17,970 bases of DNA. Source: Haladaptatiplasma sp964454575. Its GTDB lineage: Archaea; Thermoplasmatota; Thermoplasmata; Halarchaeoplasmatales; Halarchaeoplasmataceae. Position numbers and translations under genes: made by a program. How positions within the stretch are numbered: the stretch's first letter is position 1; each line of letters starts with the position of its first letter. The stretch is taken from assembly GCA_964454575.1 (NCBI GenBank), contig CAYVTG010000035.1, positions 1 through 17,970 on the forward strand, read 5' to 3'. The notes beneath the pieces were generated by a model that saw nothing but the letters and a program-made list of their open reading frames with translations, did not search any database and was not told the origin of the DNA. Positions 6,823 to 14,341 of the stretch are shown here, in pieces.

Positions 6823-7521
6823 ATGCTGAGCAAGGAAAAGATGATCGCACTGGCGATAGCCATATCCTTGATAGGTACCGCATCCCTATATATCCACACC
6901 GCTAGTCGTGACGTTCAACATCTGGACATATCTGAAATAGACCACGATCTTGCAGGTGTTAAAGTTGAAGTGGAAGGTGTGATAAGCGAGATGATAGGGC
7001 TGCAGTCTATGCACATATTGGATCTGATCGGAGAAGATAAAGACGATACGCTGAGTGTCGTGGTGGAGGAACAAGCCATAGAAGCCGTTGAGGAACAGCA
7101 CGAGATCATGCCCGGCGCTGTTGTAAGGGTCAGAGGCGTGGTAGAACTATACGAGAACGACGTCTCGCTGCGGGTCACCGTACCGGGGGAACTGGTCATA
7201 GTGGAAGAGGCCTACAGCAAATTCACTACGCTACCTAATCTGCTTGAGAACCCTCAGTGGTACTCCGGTATGGAGGTAAAGGTCAGGGGCAAGGTTACGG
7301 ACATGGAAGCTACTTACAGTGGAACTTACTTCGAAATAGAAGAGCTGGACGGTGGGTTTCATCGGTTGGGATGTTTTGTAGAGGGATCGGACCTCTCGGA
7401 AGATATGTACATGTTAAATGGCGATCCGGTCGTTTTTAAGGGCACTTTTATTTACGATACAGGAACTGGTAGATGGATAGTAAAAGGGACCGAACAGCCG
7501 GACGTCCGCACCGTCGGCTGA
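6823..7521 (+). CDS. Membrane-anchored protein with two predicted OB folds
   Basis: The 232-residue product begins with a single hydrophobic helix at about 7-25. Its body would face the cell exterior if the helix is a signal anchor. Two similar beta-rich stretches follow: VKVEVEGVISEM to VSLRVTVPGELVIVE (about 45-127) and MEVKVRGKVTDME to VVFKGTFIYDTGTG (about 146-222). Their pattern, GxxVxVxGxV then a strand pair and VxVxGxV, is that of OB-fold (tRNA_anti-like) domains. Such extracytoplasmic OB folds occur in envelope proteins and need not bind nucleic acid. It starts 1 base after orc1, so translational coupling is likely. Function unknown; the link with replication is purely contextual. Confidence 0.75.
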   Translation: MLSKEKMIALAIAISLIGTASLYIHTASRDVQHLDISEIDHDLAGVKVEVEGVISEMIGLQSMHILDLIGEDKDDTLSVVVEEQAIEAVEEQHEIMPGAVVRVRGVVELYENDVSLRVTVPGELVIVEEAYSKFTTLPNLLENPQWYSGMEVKVRGKVTDMEATYSGTYFEIEELDGGFHRLGCFVEGSDLSEDMYMLNGDPVVFKGTFIYDTGTGRWIVKGTEQPDVRTVG

Positions 7522-7540
7522 TCTTGACCCGTTGTGCATA

Positions 7541-7551
7541 AAGATAATATA
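7541..7551 (+). promoter_or_regulatory. Promoter of RNase P RNA
   Basis: AAGATAATATA is centred about 28 bases before the first base of the RNase P P1 helix at 7575, the expected TATA-to-start distance in archaea. Confidence 0.6.
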
Positions 7552-7574
7552 CCACCTACATCGACATATAAGCT

Positions 7575-7952
7575 AGGTCAGGAGACCGAGAACGGCTCAC
7601 GGAGTTAGACTCTGAGGAAAGTCCCCTCTCCACTGGAAAGGTGGGCTGCACCGAAGCAGCGAGGTGAGAATCTCGGCAATCCTTCGGAGGAGACCCCTCC
7701 AAGGACATCGAGTTAAAACTTGATGGGGCGCAGAAACGACACGTCCTCCGGCGAGTGATGAAGTGTGCGAAGCCTCCCGTGAGGGAGGTGAGATAACCCG
7801 CTGAACGTAGACCCGGAGGGATCGTTGAAACGGCGACTTCCCCACTGGAGCAAGTCCAAACTGATCGGGATGAACGTCCAGTGACCGACAGGTAGGACGC
7901 ATAGACGAATGCCGTTTAAAACAGAAAGGGGCTTACTACGGTCACCTGACCT
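7575..7952 (+). ncRNA. rnpB: RNase P RNA (archaeal, type A-like)
   Basis: This is the catalytic RNA of RNase P, which cuts the 5' leader from pre-tRNAs. The universal core is visible: GAGGAAAGTC (CR-I) at 7614-7623 and ACAGAAAGGGGCTTAC (CR-V) at 7921-7936. They pair as helix P4 (AAGTCCCC with GGGGCTT, leaving the characteristic bulged U). The ends form a long P1 helix: AGGTCAGGAGACCG (7575-7588) pairs with CGGTCACCTGACCT (7939-7952) with one mismatch. Other family-like segments are AGAAACGACAC, GAAACGGCGACTTCCCC and GGAGCAAGTCCAAAC. A T-run follows at 7953-7957. Ends are placed by P1 and may be off by a few bases. Spurious open frames cross this region on the minus strand and should be ignored. 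Confidence 0.97.
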
Positions 7953-7959
7953 ATTTTTG
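7952..7959 (+). terminator. T-run ending RNase P RNA
   Basis: TATTTTTG directly follows the 3' arm of P1, consistent with archaeal U-run termination. The remaining 70 bases to the next gene carry only a TATA-like TTTAATAC near 7991. Confidence 0.5.
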
Positions 7960-8031
7960 TAGCCAAATTACCCCTATTTGTGAGGAAAGCTTTAATACTC
8001 GTAATCCTATCTGCCGTAGGAGTGAATAAAC

Positions 8032-8172
8032 ATGACACAAGCATACTGTGTAAAATGCAGGAAAAAGGTAGAGGTAAAGAATCCTCAGAAAGTAACGATG
8101 AAGAACGGCAGACCGGCAACAAAGGGCAAGTGCCCGGATTGTGGGACTGGCGTGTACCGCATCGGAAAATAA
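8032..8172 (+). CDS. Small zinc-ribbon protein (DUF5679-like)
   Basis: This 46-residue protein begins MTQAYCVKCRKKVEVKNPQK and ends VYRIGK. Two CxxC pairs (C6/C9 and C34/C37, in YCVKC and KCPDCG) form a zinc ribbon, with the conserved MKNGRPATKG turn between them. Small archaeal proteins with exactly this layout are known (DUF5679), but their role is not established to my knowledge; nucleic-acid or ribosome association is a guess. TAGGAGTG about 8 bases upstream is a good ribosome site, and TTTAATAC at about 7991-7998 is a plausible TATA box. It is flanked by the RNase P RNA gene and kae1, and a T-rich terminator lies 8 bases after the stop. Confidence 0.88.
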   Translation: MTQAYCVKCRKKVEVKNPQKVTMKNGRPATKGKCPDCGTGVYRIGK

Positions 8173-8180
8173 AACCCCTT

Positions 8181-8196
8181 ATTTTTTTCTTTTTAT
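8181..8196 (+). terminator. T-rich terminator after the small zinc-ribbon gene
   Basis: ATTTTTTTCTTTTTAT lies between the small zinc-ribbon stop codon and the kae1 start. U-rich tracts of this kind are typical archaeal terminators. It suggests that kae1 is separately transcribed, although read-through is possible because the gap is only 31 bases. Confidence 0.55.
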
Positions 8197-8203
8197 TATC
8201 TAC

Positions 8204-9172
8204 ATGTACATACTGGGATTTGAAGGAACAGCTCACACACTCGGTATCGGCGTAGTTGATCATCATGGTAATATATTATCCAATATCATACTAACATATC
8301 CGGCTGTAGAAGGTATCCATCCCAGGGAGGCCGCCAATCATCATGCCGCTAATATGAGCGACACCATATCCAAAGCACTGGAGAGTGCGGATATCGAGGC
8401 GAATGAAATAGGGCTCATTGCTTTTTCACAGGGGCCAGGCCTGGGACCGGCACTTCGAACCGTAGCGACTGCCGCCAGGGCCATGTCCATTTCACTAGAC
8501 GTGCCTTTAGTAGGCGTAAACCACTGTATAGCTCATCTGGAGATAGGACGCTTGTTGACCGACGCTGAAGACCCTGTTTTACTGTATGTTTCCGGAGGTA
8601 ATACACAAGTGATAGCATTCAGCCGTGGTAGGTACCGCGTCTTCGGAGAGACACTTGATATCGGTCTTGGAAACATGCTGGATAAATTCGGTAGAACTTA
8701 CGGGATACCTTTTCCCGCAGGACCGGTCATAGAAAAGAAGGCAAAAAACGGCTCTCTGGTGGAATTGCCGTACAGCGTGAAAGGTATGGACGTATCTTTC
8801 TCAGGTATACTGACCGCGGCTTTGAACTCCGATGCATCCATGGAAGACCTTTGTTTTTCCCTGCAGGAAACCACATTCGCCATGCTCACAGAGGTTACGG
8901 AAAGGGCTCTTGCCCACACCCGAAAATCCCAGATATTGCTTGGTGGAGGGGTGGTCAGAAACGAGCGTTTAAGAGAGATGACGAGGATCATGGCGGATGA
9001 GAGAGGAGCAGAAACCTACGTACCGGAAGGTGGATTTTGTGTGGATAACGGTGCCATGATCGCTTGGACAGGATACTTGATGCATCTAGCTGGGATGGAT
9101 ATCTCAGTTGAGAACAGCCACATAAAACAAAATTACCGTACCGACGAAGTGGACATCCTTTGGAGAAAATAG
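8204..9172 (+). CDS. kae1: tRNA threonylcarbamoyladenosine synthase subunit Kae1 (TsaD family)
   Basis: Kae1 is the catalytic subunit of KEOPS, which adds threonylcarbamoyl to A37 of ANN-decoding tRNAs. In the 322-residue product the family signatures are the N-terminal ILGFEGTAHT (3-12), the metal-binding H107 and H111 (VNHCIAHLE), the nucleotide-binding YVSGGNTQ (128-135), LLGGGVVRNERLRE (245-258) and D281 in CVDNGAM. It ends at RTDEVDILWRK, the usual end of the Kae1 domain, so the Bud32 kinase domain fused to Kae1 in many euryarchaea is absent and does not follow in the window. ATG 8204 is chosen because conserved sequence begins there; an upstream in-frame ATG at 8141 lies inside the small zinc-ribbon gene. 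No good ribosome site is present, so the message is probably leaderless. Confidence 0.96.
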   Translation: MYILGFEGTAHTLGIGVVDHHGNILSNIILTYPAVEGIHPREAANHHAANMSDTISKALESADIEANEIGLIAFSQGPGLGPALRTVATAARAMSISLDVPLVGVNHCIAHLEIGRLLTDAEDPVLLYVSGGNTQVIAFSRGRYRVFGETLDIGLGNMLDKFGRTYGIPFPAGPVIEKKAKNGSLVELPYSVKGMDVSFSGILTAALNSDASMEDLCFSLQETTFAMLTEVTERALAHTRKSQILLGGGVVRNERLREMTRIMADERGAETYVPEGGFCVDNGAMIAWTGYLMHLAGMDISVENSHIKQNYRTDEVDILWRK

Positions 9173-9222
9173 TCGAAAGTTATTTAATCGTAAATCTATT
9201 TAATGTCTGAAAAGGTGTACAT

Positions 9223-9801
9223 ATGGTAGAGAAGCCAAAGGAAGGCATATGTTCCCAATGCGGGACCGAAGAACTTGAGTTCTACGATGACGGTACCGGC
9301 TCTTGCTCTAACTGCGGTAGAGTATTTCGATGGGACCATGAAACATCAAAAGACTTTATCGAAGAACATACACCTTCTGACATCGATGATGAAATAGATG
9401 ATGAAGGATCGATTCTTCCGAGATTTCGTAAAAACCGTGGCTTCACTCCCTCCAGACCACCGGCGGTTTCATCTAGGATAAAACCCAAGAAGGGTTTTTT
9501 GTATATCTGCATCACCGGTATAATCCTATTGATAGTGGGTTATGTTTTGATATTCGGATCGACTATTGAAAGCGTTGAACCGATGGAAGATGAAGTAGCA
9601 GACGATACACATATGTTCATCCCCATAGCTCTGATGTTGAACTGTATAGGAGTACTGGTATTGTCCTTAGGATTGATATATGGTGCAGCTACGGCGGAAC
9701 AACTGGATGGTCAGATACGCGCATGGATGATACTGGCCATGGCCATAATTCTGGGGCTTTTCCTAACATTCGGTACAAGCTTTATGTTCAATATGTTGTG
9801 A
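9223..9801 (+). CDS. Zinc-ribbon membrane protein with three transmembrane segments
   Basis: The 192-residue protein has an N-terminal zinc ribbon (C10, C13, C28, C31; CSQCG and CSNCG). A flexible acidic and then proline/arginine-rich linker (about 42-90) follows, then three predicted transmembrane helices at about 91-112, 132-155 and 167-189. Between helices one and two is a short acidic loop. Many archaeal proteins share this layout without a known role; I do not recognise a specific family. AAAGGTG at about 9211-9217 is a ribosome site for ATG 9223. TATTTAAT near 9181 is a plausible TATA box, with a second one near 9197. It stands between kae1 and malic enzyme, apparently as a single gene. 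Confidence 0.82.
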   Translation: MVEKPKEGICSQCGTEELEFYDDGTGSCSNCGRVFRWDHETSKDFIEEHTPSDIDDEIDDEGSILPRFRKNRGFTPSRPPAVSSRIKPKKGFLYICITGIILLIVGYVLIFGSTIESVEPMEDEVADDTHMFIPIALMLNCIGVLVLSLGLIYGAATAEQLDGQIRAWMILAMAIILGLFLTFGTSFMFNML

Positions 9802-9818
9802 TCCTGTTGACATAACTT

Positions 9819-9826
9819 TTTATACA
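9819..9826 (+). promoter_or_regulatory. Box A promoter of malic enzyme
   Basis: TTTATACA is centred about 35 bases before ATG 9858, giving a leader of roughly 10 bases with no ribosome site. The gene is probably transcribed on its own. Confidence 0.6.
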
Positions 9827-9857
9827 TGGCATATTTTTTGACTAACGGTGTCTAACC

Positions 9858-11213
9858 ATGTCTGAAAAAAAGGTAACCAAAGAAGAGCTATTGAAAAAAG
9901 CTGAAGAACCTGCAAAGAAAGCGATGAAATGGCATCCCTTTTACCGAGGTAAGATAGAAGTTTCCCCTAAAGTACAGGTAAAGGATTTTGATGATTTTGG
10001 AGTTTGGTACACTCCCGGAGTGGCTAAACCATGCCTTGACATCCATAAGAATCCTGAGACCGTTTACGAGCATACGAATAAATGGAATAACGTAGCGGTA
10101 GTCAGTGACGGCAGCCGTGTTCTAGGTCTTGGAAACATAGGTGCTGAGGCGAGCATGCCCGTTATGGAAGGTAAAGGACTCTTATTCAAATACCTCGGCG
10201 GTGTTGACGCGTTTCCAATATGCATCAATGCACACGACCCGGACGAGATCGTTCAATTCGTCAAATGGTTGGCACCTTCCTTCGGAGGCATCAATCTTGA
10301 AGATATATCTAAACCCAAGTGTTTCTACATTCTGGATAGATTGAGAGAAGAGATGAACATACCGGTCTGGCATGATGATCAGCAGGGTACTGCCGCGATA
10401 ACGCTTGCAGGCATCATCAATGGATTGAAGGTGGTAGGCAAGTCATTGAAAGCCGTAAAGATTGGACTCGTCGGGTCCGGTGCGGCAAACATCTGCCTTG
10501 CTAGAACACTGCTCAAAGCTGGAGTACCCGGTAGTAATCTTTATATGTGCGATTCCAAGGGACTTTTACACGCGGATCGAAAAGATATCGACGAAGAAAA
10601 AAGTCCTCTGAAGTGGGAATTTGCACACAAAACCAACAAGGAAAAGCAGGATGGTGGATTACCTGAGCTTATCGCCGAAAAAGACGTTGTTGTTGCCGCT
10701 TCAAAACCAGGACCTGACACCATAAAGAAGGAATGGCTCACCAAGATGAACGACGACGCTATACTTTTCGCCGAAGCTAACCCCATACCCGAGATATGGC
10801 CCTGGGAGGCAAAGGAAGCCGGCGTAAGGATAGTAGGCACAGGACGTTCAGATTTCCCAAATCAAGTCAATAATTCCATCGGATTCCCAGGTATATTCAG
10901 AGGAACACTGGATGTGCGAGCATCCACAATATCTGACGAGATGCACATCGAGGCGGCTTACGCCATAGCAGAAGTGGCCGAAGAACAGGGCATCCACGAA
11001 GATTTCCTTGTGCCGACCATGGACAATACGGAAGTCTACGTAAGACAGGCAGTACGCGTAGGTATGAAAGCTATAGACCAGGGCCTGGCAAAGTTAAAAT
11101 TGAGCGAAGATGAACTCAGAGATATCTCCGAGGAGATAATACTCAAGAGCAGGAAACAGACACAGACTTTGATGGATGTAGGACATATCAAGATGGCCCC
11201 TCCCTTAGACTGA
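9858..11213 (+). CDS. Malic enzyme (oxaloacetate-decarboxylating malate dehydrogenase)
   Basis: The enzyme oxidatively decarboxylates malate to pyruvate and CO2, linking C4 and C3 metabolism. The 451-residue product is the short prokaryotic form without the phosphotransacetylase-like C-terminal domain of long MaeB proteins. Visible signatures are the catalytic Y51 in WYTPGVA, K106 in VMEGKG, the metal-binding region INLEDI (145-150), VWHDDQQGTAA (170-180), the dinucleotide-binding GLVGSGAANICLA (203-215), EANPIPEIWP and GRSDFPNQVNNSIGFPGIFRG. D232 in YMCDSKG sits where an acidic residue usually favours NAD over NADP, so NAD use is likely but not certain. Its direction in the cell cannot be told. 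It is followed by an AT-rich gap that holds the next gene's promoter. Confidence 0.96.
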   Translation: MSEKKVTKEELLKKAEEPAKKAMKWHPFYRGKIEVSPKVQVKDFDDFGVWYTPGVAKPCLDIHKNPETVYEHTNKWNNVAVVSDGSRVLGLGNIGAEASMPVMEGKGLLFKYLGGVDAFPICINAHDPDEIVQFVKWLAPSFGGINLEDISKPKCFYILDRLREEMNIPVWHDDQQGTAAITLAGIINGLKVVGKSLKAVKIGLVGSGAANICLARTLLKAGVPGSNLYMCDSKGLLHADRKDIDEEKSPLKWEFAHKTNKEKQDGGLPELIAEKDVVVAASKPGPDTIKKEWLTKMNDDAILFAEANPIPEIWPWEAKEAGVRIVGTGRSDFPNQVNNSIGFPGIFRGTLDVRASTISDEMHIEAAYAIAEVAEEQGIHEDFLVPTMDNTEVYVRQAVRVGMKAIDQGLAKLKLSEDELRDISEEIILKSRKQTQTLMDVGHIKMAPPLD

Positions 11214-11224
11214 ATATCTTCAAA

Positions 11225-11234
11225 AATATTATAT
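11225..11234 (+). promoter_or_regulatory. Box A promoter of the RuvC/RNase H-like gene
   Basis: AATATTATAT is centred about 29 bases upstream of GTG 11259, so the message would be leaderless or nearly so. A CACGAT-agacttc-ATCGTG inverted repeat (11243-11261) follows and includes the start codon. Confidence 0.5.
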
Positions 11235-11258
11235 GGTTAGACCACGATAGACTTCATC

Positions 11259-12011
11259 GTGAAGATAATCGCCGTAGTAACGGATAACTTCAGGTTCTAT
11301 TACGATATAGTCAAAGAACTGAAACAGCGCGATATCCCCTTCATCAGCATATCACCTAAAGATCCTGTTCCGGAAGATGTAGAAGTGGTTATAACCACCG
11401 AACGTGAACGTGATGCTGTTGATTTTAAAAATGTCGTCGCCGTATCTCAAGATATACGGAAGGGTGTAAGGAGGGCACTTTCCATCCTATCCGGTAAAGC
11501 ATCCTATCAGCAGATGATAGTAGGGGTGGACCCCGGATCCAAACCGGGTGTAGCATTAGTTGGAGATGGACAGGTGCTGGAAACAACATATGCGGATTCT
11601 CCCGAAGACGTTAAAAATATCGTAGAACGTTACATGAACGGTTACGAATATCAGAACATACTAGTTAGGATAGGCCACGGAGATAGAACAAATCGAAATA
11701 GAACTATTGGCGTGCTCAGAGAACTACCTGTTATCATGGAGATAGTCAACGAAGAGCGTACCACAAAGGGAGGCATCAGTCCGGACCTGGAAGCTGCAAA
11801 GCAGATCGCTATGAGCATAGGGGAATTGGTGGTAGGTGAGTATGCTATAGAGTCTACGGTGGGTGAACAAAGGGAGATGCAGCGTAGGAGTCGCATTAAA
11901 AGTGAAGGTGAGATAACCATCTCCCGTGACCTTGCAAAGAAAGTCGTAGAGGGAGAGCTCAACCTAAAAGAGGCTATCGTGCTCCAGAAAAAGAAGAGCT
12001 CAGATGGTTAG
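11259..12011 (+). CDS. RuvC/RNase H-fold-like archaeal protein
   Basis: The 250-residue protein has an N-terminal alpha/beta domain (1-80, MKIIAVVTDNFRFYYDIVKEL) and then a segment resembling the RuvC/RNase H fold. This starts with a strand ending in an acidic residue, IVGVDPGSKPGVALVG (87-102), as in RuvC and other nucleases of that fold. Candidate further acidic residues are D142 (RIGHGD), E166 (IVNEERTTKGG) and D176 (ISPDLEAAKQIAMS). It ends in a basic region (about 205-250). Proteins of this form occur in many archaea as uncharacterised genes. Nuclease or Holliday-junction activity is inference. GTG 11259 is chosen from conservation-like sequence and TATA spacing. It overlaps the convergent RPA-associated gene by 12 bases; the shared repair theme may be meaningful. 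Confidence 0.78.
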   Translation: MKIIAVVTDNFRFYYDIVKELKQRDIPFISISPKDPVPEDVEVVITTERERDAVDFKNVVAVSQDIRKGVRRALSILSGKASYQQMIVGVDPGSKPGVALVGDGQVLETTYADSPEDVKNIVERYMNGYEYQNILVRIGHGDRTNRNRTIGVLRELPVIMEIVNEERTTKGGISPDLEAAKQIAMSIGELVVGEYAIESTVGEQREMQRRSRIKSEGEITISRDLAKKVVEGELNLKEAIVLQKKKSSDG

Positions 12012-12881
12012 TTTGAGATAACCCAGTGTTGGTTCTCTTAATTCTCCACGCTTCATAAGTTCGGTCACTGCCTCTTCGAACTCAGATAAAGTTATATCTT
12101 CACGCTCTGCGATGACTTCCCGTACATGATCGTACTCTACACCGTCTTCACTGTCTGTTTCAGATTCCATCGTATCTATTGTCTCTAGTATCGTTTTCAG
12201 AAGAGAATCATCGGTGCCTTTTTTCGCGGATACCGGTTTTTCTACCGGTCTTTCGTACTCCGGAAGAACATATCTCAAAGAATCGTTCAACATTCCGTAA
12301 TAACGTTCGAAGGGGATATTCCCGTAATGCTCCGAAGCCTGTTTGATGCCTTCGGCGATCTTGGGATCATAACCTATATCTATCAATTCCTGCGTTGAAA
12401 CTTCTTCCATCTTTGATGCTTCTGCAGCTGCTTCCAGACGTGTTTTCATACTCCGGGCAGCCTCGAGTATCCAGTAATTTCTCTGCTCCTCATCCACCTC
12501 TTTTACCTTCTCTGCGCGTATGGATGTTAGTACTGTTTCCTCGTCCGGCCTGTATATGTTGGTTTTACCTACCACGGCTACGAATATAGGTGGTTCCAAG
12601 CTGGACAGTACCGTTGCCACATCGGGCTGAAACTGTCCCGCAGATATGAAGAATGTACCTGTGGGGTCCGACACGCGCGCCAGCCACATCGGCTCTTCCG
12701 GTGTACCCCTGTTCTCTATCTCCGTCAATACGCCTACCGCATATATCCTGTTCACCATGGCACCAAGAGGGGTGACCACGTAGGACGGTGATCTATCTGT
12801 TTCGCCGCCGCTTTCCAAGGTTGAATTATTGTACTCTTCTGCAAAAATACGCCATGCTACTTCTCTTTTCATCATGCTCAT
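12000..12881 (-). CDS. rpap: RPA-associated protein (COG3390-like)
   Basis: This is the partner encoded beside euryarchaeal RPA genes and shown in haloarchaea to associate with RPA in DNA repair. The 293-residue product has an N-terminal OB-fold region at about 25-125 (MVNRIYAVGVLTEIENRG, ARVSDPTGTFFISAGQFQP, PPIFVAVVGKTNIYRP), a helical middle, an acidic low-complexity linker and a C-terminal winged-helix-like part (about 235-293, VREVIAEREDITLSEFEEAVTELMKRGEL). GGAGG lies 7 bases before ATG 12881; an ATG at 12887 is in frame but sits almost on the ribosome site. It is 49 bases downstream of rpa and almost certainly in its operon. Confidence 0.92.
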   Translation of the reverse strand: MSMMKREVAWRIFAEEYNNSTLESGGETDRSPSYVVTPLGAMVNRIYAVGVLTEIENRGTPEEPMWLARVSDPTGTFFISAGQFQPDVATVLSSLEPPIFVAVVGKTNIYRPDEETVLTSIRAEKVKEVDEEQRNYWILEAARSMKTRLEAAAEASKMEEVSTQELIDIGYDPKIAEGIKQASEHYGNIPFERYYGMLNDSLRYVLPEYERPVEKPVSAKKGTDDSLLKTILETIDTMESETDSEDGVEYDHVREVIAEREDITLSEFEEAVTELMKRGELREPTLGYLKLTI

Positions 12882-12921
12882 GTTCATGCCTCCATATTAA
12901 ATATAAAGAAAGAAGGAGAGC

Positions 12922-12938
12922 GTGTGTGATTCACACAC
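12922..12938 (-). terminator. Hairpin spanning the rpa stop codon
   Basis: GTGTGTGA-t-TCACACAC is a perfect 8-bp inverted repeat. In the transcript it contains the last codons and TGA stop of rpa and is followed by a pyrimidine-rich tract (CTCTCCTTCTTTCTTTAT). It could attenuate transcription into rpap or protect the upstream message. An intrinsic terminator-like role is inferred from layout only. Confidence 0.45.
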
Positions 12939-14235
12939 ACACCTCGTCCAGTAACTTTCTTGCTTCTGCTTCTACGTCTACCGTTTTGAACTCCACGTTG
13001 GAAGCTACGAGCATCAGACCGTACTCGTCGCTTGTGACATTTCCGCGAACCCGTAGTGGTTGAGCTATCAGCTTCTCCTCGAGTTCATCTTTAACGGCAT
13101 CCTGGTCCATCTTGTCTCTTGCGATGGATTTAGCCTGCTCTACGTCGTAACCGAGTATGTCCTCGGTGAGCTCTTTGGTGATTATCACAGTAAGTGCTCC
13201 TGTTCCGTCGTCGATGATACCTTTTACTCTCAGGTCCGCCTCGCCGTCTACTTTACCGTGTATCCTGCATGCGCCCTTCTGTATCACTCGATTGCACTCA
13301 TCGCATCTGAATATGAGACCGCTGCCGGTCTTTATGTCGATCATCACTGCATCCACTATGGCGTCCACGGCACCGCCCATCCTGGCGAGTTGTGAGATGG
13401 TCATCGTACTATTATCTCTTAGATCCTCCTGAGGTGGGAGTTCATCATCTTCTAGAGATTCGACATCCGCATTTTCGCCAAAGTTCAGCTGGGGTACTCC
13501 CCTCCATGAACGGACGTAACCTCCGGCTATACGGAGAACATCATCTTCTTTAAGCCCGAAATCGTGCCATGCGCTGAACTGTACCTTGCCTGATTCATCT
13601 GCGAGGATACCGGTATATAGGTCCTTCTCACCGTTATCCGTCTGTACTACCTTTTTATCGACCGTGAGTACCCTTGCGGTTATCACAAGATTCCTCATGC
13701 CTTCCCTTATATCTCTCAGGTCACAAACCTGAGGATCACTATCAAAAGGTGGTACCTCGTCGTCATCGAGTATCTTAACAGCCGATCTCGAGCCGATGTT
13801 CACCTGTGGTTGATCGTTCCACGTATTGGCGTAGGCATTCTTCAAGTGTATAGTGTCTCCCTTTTCCAGTGATGCCTCCAAAGGATCCCACAGTGTGAAA
13901 GATACCGTACCTGTGTCGTCTCCGAGTATCCCGTAAAAGATTGTCTTCTCATTTCCTTCGACTTCGATATTTTTGTCCTGTATAGCTACGATACGCGCCT
14001 TCAGGTCAAGACCCTTTTCGTCGCCGCGTATATCGCTTATCTTTTTTTCAGAACTTACAGATAGCAGAGTCGGATCGCCGTTGAATTTCTTCACGATGGC
14101 CCTCTTTGCATTATCCAGACTAACTCCGTAGTTCTGGAAATTCTGTATTTCGTTTTCTATCTCGTCGTTGCTTACTTTTCCTTTTAGCGCCCGGTTTATG
14201 TCTTCGATGTGGGGCGCGAGTTGTTTTTCATTCAT
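12931..14235 (-). CDS. rpa: Replication protein A (single-stranded DNA-binding, multi-OB, zinc finger)
   Basis: RPA coats single-stranded DNA during replication, recombination and repair. The 434-residue product has a helical N-terminus (1-60), then OB folds at about 68-155 (LDLKARIVAIQD, GDDTGTVSFTLWD), 172-258 (LVITARVLTVDKK, DESGKVQFSAWHD) and 285-415. The last OB fold contains a zinc finger, C311-x2-C314-x8-C323-x2-H326 (FRCDECNRVIQKGACRIHG). The order of repeats and the Cys/His finger match euryarchaeal RPA1-type proteins. ATG 14235 follows TATA ATATAGAG (minus strand, about 14283-14290) with a leader of about 25 bases and only a weak GCGTGA ribosome site. The RPA-associated gene follows in the same operon. 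Confidence 0.96.
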   Translation of the reverse strand: MNEKQLAPHIEDINRALKGKVSNDEIENEIQNFQNYGVSLDNAKRAIVKKFNGDPTLLSVSSEKKISDIRGDEKGLDLKARIVAIQDKNIEVEGNEKTIFYGILGDDTGTVSFTLWDPLEASLEKGDTIHLKNAYANTWNDQPQVNIGSRSAVKILDDDEVPPFDSDPQVCDLRDIREGMRNLVITARVLTVDKKVVQTDNGEKDLYTGILADESGKVQFSAWHDFGLKEDDVLRIAGGYVRSWRGVPQLNFGENADVESLEDDELPPQEDLRDNSTMTISQLARMGGAVDAIVDAVMIDIKTGSGLIFRCDECNRVIQKGACRIHGKVDGEADLRVKGIIDDGTGALTVIITKELTEDILGYDVEQAKSIARDKMDQDAVKDELEEKLIAQPLRVRGNVTSDEYGLMLVASNVEFKTVDVEAEARKLLDEVCV

Positions 14236-14282
14236 GTTTTCACGCTTCTGTTTTTTTAGTGATTGCCCTAAGCCTCAAGCTC

Positions 14283-14290
14283 TATATAAC
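14283..14290 (-). promoter_or_regulatory. Box A promoter of the rpa-rpap operon
   Basis: On the minus strand the sequence reads GTTATATAGAG here. A start about 25 bases downstream leaves about 25 bases to ATG 14235. It is the only strong TATA element in the 113-base gap. Confidence 0.6.
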
Positions 14291-14341
14291 ACTTATCAAG
14301 AGGGGTAAACGAAAAAAGTAAAAGTACGGAAAATGGTTTGA

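Noticed and set aside
7597..7902. Minus-strand open frame of 101 codons
   Set aside because: It lies wholly inside the RNase P RNA gene, whose core motifs and helices are clear.
8141..8203. Upstream ATG extension of kae1
   Set aside because: It overlaps the small zinc-ribbon gene in another frame and encodes sequence unlike Kae1; conserved sequence begins at 8204.
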